In this document: piece after piece, positions 62,500 to 64,000 of the stretch
Layout: every line of letters begins with the position of its first letter
Position numbering within the stretch: position 1 is the stretch's first letter
DNA from: Anniella stebbinsi
Lineage: Eukaryota > Chordata > Lepidosauria > Squamata > Anniellidae
Assembly (NCBI GenBank): GCA_029215795.1
Contig: JARDYH010000017.1
Location: 372,001 to 436,000 of the forward strand
Reading direction: 5' to 3'
DNA: 64,000 nt
The notes under the pieces: model-generated
What the model was told of the DNA's origin: nothing
What the model saw: only the letters and a program-made list of their open reading frames with translations
Database searches by the model: none
Program-made: the position numbers and the translations under genes

Positions 62500-63057
62500 C
62501 CCTAGACTTCCCCTAGACTTCCCCTTCCCTCTCTACTTCCCCTTCTTCCCCTAGACTTCCCCTTCTTCCCCTAGACTTCCCCTTCTTCCCCTAGACTTCC
62601 CCTTTCCCTCTATACTTCCCCTTCTTCCATTAGACTTCCCCTTCCCTCTATACTTCCCCTGCTTCCCCTAGACTTCCCCTAGACTTCCCCTTCTTCCCAT
62701 AGACTTCCCATAGACTTCCCCTTCCCTCTATACTTCCCCTTCTTCCCCTAGACTTCCCCTTCCCTCTATACTTCCCCTTCTTCCACTAGACTTCCCCTTC
62801 TTCCCCTAGACTTCCTCTTCTTCCCCTAGACTTCCCCTTCCCTCTATACTTCCCCTTCTTCCCCTAGACTTCCCCTTCTTCCCTTAGACTTCCCCTTCTT
62901 CCCCTATACTTCCCCTTCCCTCTATACTTCCCCTTCTTCCCCTAGACTTCCCCTTCTTCCCCTAGACTTCCTCTTCTTCCCCTAGACTTCCCCTTCCCTC
63001 TATACTTCCCCTTCTTCCCCTAGACTTCCCCTTCTTCCCTTAGACTTCCCCTTCTTC
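62500..63057 (+). repeat. 558-bp tandem duplication, left copy
   Basis: Recurrence at 558 bp: the CTCTCTAC unit at 62533/63091 (position of CTAC) and CCCATAG at 62699/63257. The right copy (63058-63500) follows until CTCTATGCTTCC and CCAAGAC variants break the match near 63483-63503. Confidence 0.75.
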
Positions 63058-63500
63058 CCCTAGACTTCCCCTAGACTTCCCCTTCCCTCTCTACTTCCCC
63101 TTCTTCCCCTAGACTTCCCCTTCTTCCCCTAGACTTCCCCTTCTTCCCCTAGACTTCCCCTTTCCCTCTATACTTCCCCTTCTTCCATTAGACTTCCCCT
63201 TCCCTCTATACTTCCCCTGCTTCCCCTAGACTTCCCCTAGACTTCCCCTTCTTCCCATAGACTTCCCATAGACTTCCCCTTCCCTCTATACTTCCCCTTC
63301 TTCCCCTAGACTTCCCCTTCCCTCTATACTTCCCCTTCTTCCCCTAGACTTCCCCTTCTTCCCCTAGACTTCCTCTTCTTCCCCTAGACTTCCCCTTCCC
63401 TCTATACTTCCCCTTCTTCCCCTAGACTTCCCCTTCTTCCCTTAGACTTCCCCTTCTTCCCCTATACTTCCCCTTCCCTCTATGCTTCCCCTTCTTCCCC
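63058..63500 (+). repeat. 558-bp tandem duplication, right copy (partial)
   Basis: Partner of 62500-63057, truncated where it joins the CCCGCTATAC block. The joining unit contains CTCTATGC (ATG at 63482-63484), the only + strand ATG I noticed in the window. Confidence 0.72.
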
Positions 63501-64000
63501 AAGACTTCCCCTAGACTTCCCCTTCCCGCTATACTTTTCCTTCTTCCCCTAGACTTCCCCTTCTTTCCCTAGACTTCCCCTTCCATCTATACTTCCCCTT
63601 CTTCCCCTAGACTTCTCCTAGACTTCCCCTTCTTCCCCTAGACTTCCCCTTCTTCCCCTAGACTTCCCGTAGACTTCCCCTTCCCTCTATACTTTCCCTT
63701 CTTCCCCTAGACTTCCCCTAGACTTCCCCTTCTTCCCCTAGACTTCCCCTAGACTTCCCCTTCCCTCTATACTTCCCATTCTTCCATTAGACTTCCCCTT
63801 CCCTCTATACTTCCCCTGCTTCCCCTAGACTTCCCCTAGACTTCTCCTTCTTCCCCTTAACTTCCCCTAGACTTCCCTTCCCTCTATACTTCCCCTTCTT
63901 CCCCTAGACTTCCCCTAGACTTCCCCTTCCCTCTCTACTTCCCCTTCTTCCCCTAGACTTCCCCTTCTTCCCCTAGACTTCCCCTTCTTCCCCTAGACTT

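Larger units (their letters stand above)
1..64000. repeat. Satellite DNA array of 11/18/20-bp modules filling the window
   Basis: Every line of the window consists of variants of one 11-bp core, TAGACTTCCCC or TATACTTCCCC, joined directly or through a 7- or 9-base pyrimidine spacer. At an average module length of about 17 bp there are roughly 3,700 cores (an estimate, not a count). The + strand is pyrimidine-rich throughout and no block is inverted. Both window ends fall inside a unit, so the array is larger than the window. Rare variants recur at kilobase distances and define higher-order blocks. The family is not one I recognise; a eukaryotic heterochromatic satellite is the natural reading. 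Confidence 0.97.
1..64000. other. No gene in the window; no credible ORF on either strand
   Basis: The + strand carries TAG in each TAGAC core. Because the 20- and 11-bp modules shift the frame by two bases, TAG falls in all three frames within about three modules. On the - strand each CTAG and each CTATA also supplies a TAG triplet. Long open frames are therefore excluded by the repeat itself, and start codons are scarce on the + strand. I found no tRNA, rRNA, promoter architecture, terminator hairpin, IS or transposon, and no stretch of unique sequence. Confidence 0.95.
60378..64000. repeat. Domain 3 tail: shorter repeats of the same material
   Basis: The paired CCCATAG units (55616, 59510, 61067, 62699, 63257) and CCCGCTATAC units (59781, 61338, 63528) show shifts of 1557 and 2190 bp here. 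CCTTAACTTCC occurs at 60111, 61579 and 63858. The middle copy lacks 89 bp (20+18+20+11+20) found after 59.8 and 63.53 kb. The array is still running at the right edge. Confidence 0.78.

Noticed and set aside
63482..63484. Start codon of a small gene near the right end
   Set aside because: The ATG comes from one substitution in a module B (TATAC to TATGC). The frame soon meets TAG units and the surrounding sequence is ordinary satellite.
1..64000. CRISPR array, because short direct repeats alternate with short spacers
   Set aside because: The spacers are 7 or 9 bases, not unique and are themselves repeats. Repeat length is 11 bp and there are no cas genes.
1..64000. Telomeric repeat, since the - strand contains TAGGGG every 9-20 bases
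   Set aside because: The G-runs are separated by AAGTC, AAGAA and similar sequence. No TTAGGG, TTTAGGG or other canonical telomere motif is tandemly repeated, and no chromosome end is visible.
1..64000. Low-complexity protein gene encoded by the repeat
   Set aside because: TAG falls in all frames on both strands within a few modules, because 11 and 20 are not multiples of three.
1..64000. Single uniform higher-order repeat, as in alpha satellite
   Set aside because: Marker spacings are unequal (990, 2164, 2475, 3466, 3556, 3646, 3894, 4297, 5356 bp and more). No one period explains more than part of the window.
1..64000. Identification of a named satellite or a host species
   Set aside because: I do not recognise the consensus, and sequence alone gives no unique flanking DNA. 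Naming a species would be a guess.

Overview
The whole 64,000-base window is one uninterrupted, head-to-tail satellite DNA array. I see no protein-coding gene, RNA gene, transposon, CRISPR array or unique sequence anywhere in it. It starts and ends in the middle of a repeat unit, so the array continues beyond both edges. An array this long, with nested kilobase-scale duplications, points to a eukaryotic chromosome (heterochromatic, centromeric, subtelomeric or microchromosome-like). I do not recognise the repeat as a named satellite and cannot name the organism.

The array is built on an 11-bp core, TAGACTTCCCC or TATACTTCCCC, with one of three pyrimidine spacers. No spacer gives an 11-bp module (C). 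TTCTTCCCC gives a 20-bp module (A). TTCCCTC gives an 18-bp module (B, with the TATAC core). The order follows rules: B is followed by A, C follows A, and A may be followed by A, B or C. The + strand is about 85% pyrimidine and roughly ten-fold richer in C than G from end to end. CpG occurs only in scattered variant units.

Above the modules sit large segmental tandem duplications, traceable through rare variant units. (1) About 0-29.7 kb holds six copies of a segment marked by GACGTC and AAGCTT sites. It includes tandem duplications with periods of 5356/5552, 3556 and 2164 bp, and a copy of the first ~4.5 kb displaced by 26.2 kb. (2) About 29.7-49.1 kb is marked by a CCTCCTCATCCCC variant. It carries repeats with displacements of 2475, 3646/3647, 990, 3466, 6061 and 9527 bp. 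Here the event order can be partly read: the 990-bp duplication preceded the 3466-bp one. (3) About 49.1-52.6 kb has many private variants and looks less homogenised. (4) About 52.6-60.4 kb is a near-perfect tandem pair of 3894 bp. (5) About 60.4-64 kb holds shorter repeats (558 and 2190 bp) built from the same material.

Copies differ by scattered substitutions and by gains or losses of whole modules (11, 49, 89 and net 196 bp). This fits unequal exchange in register with the 11-bp core. The array has no readable coding function. Its notable properties are structural: dense i-motif/G-quadruplex and mirror-repeat (triplex) potential, single orientation, near absence of CpG, and an unusually legible duplication history. 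All positions and shifts were read by eye from marker variants, so duplication edges are approximate to within about 20 bp, or more where stated.
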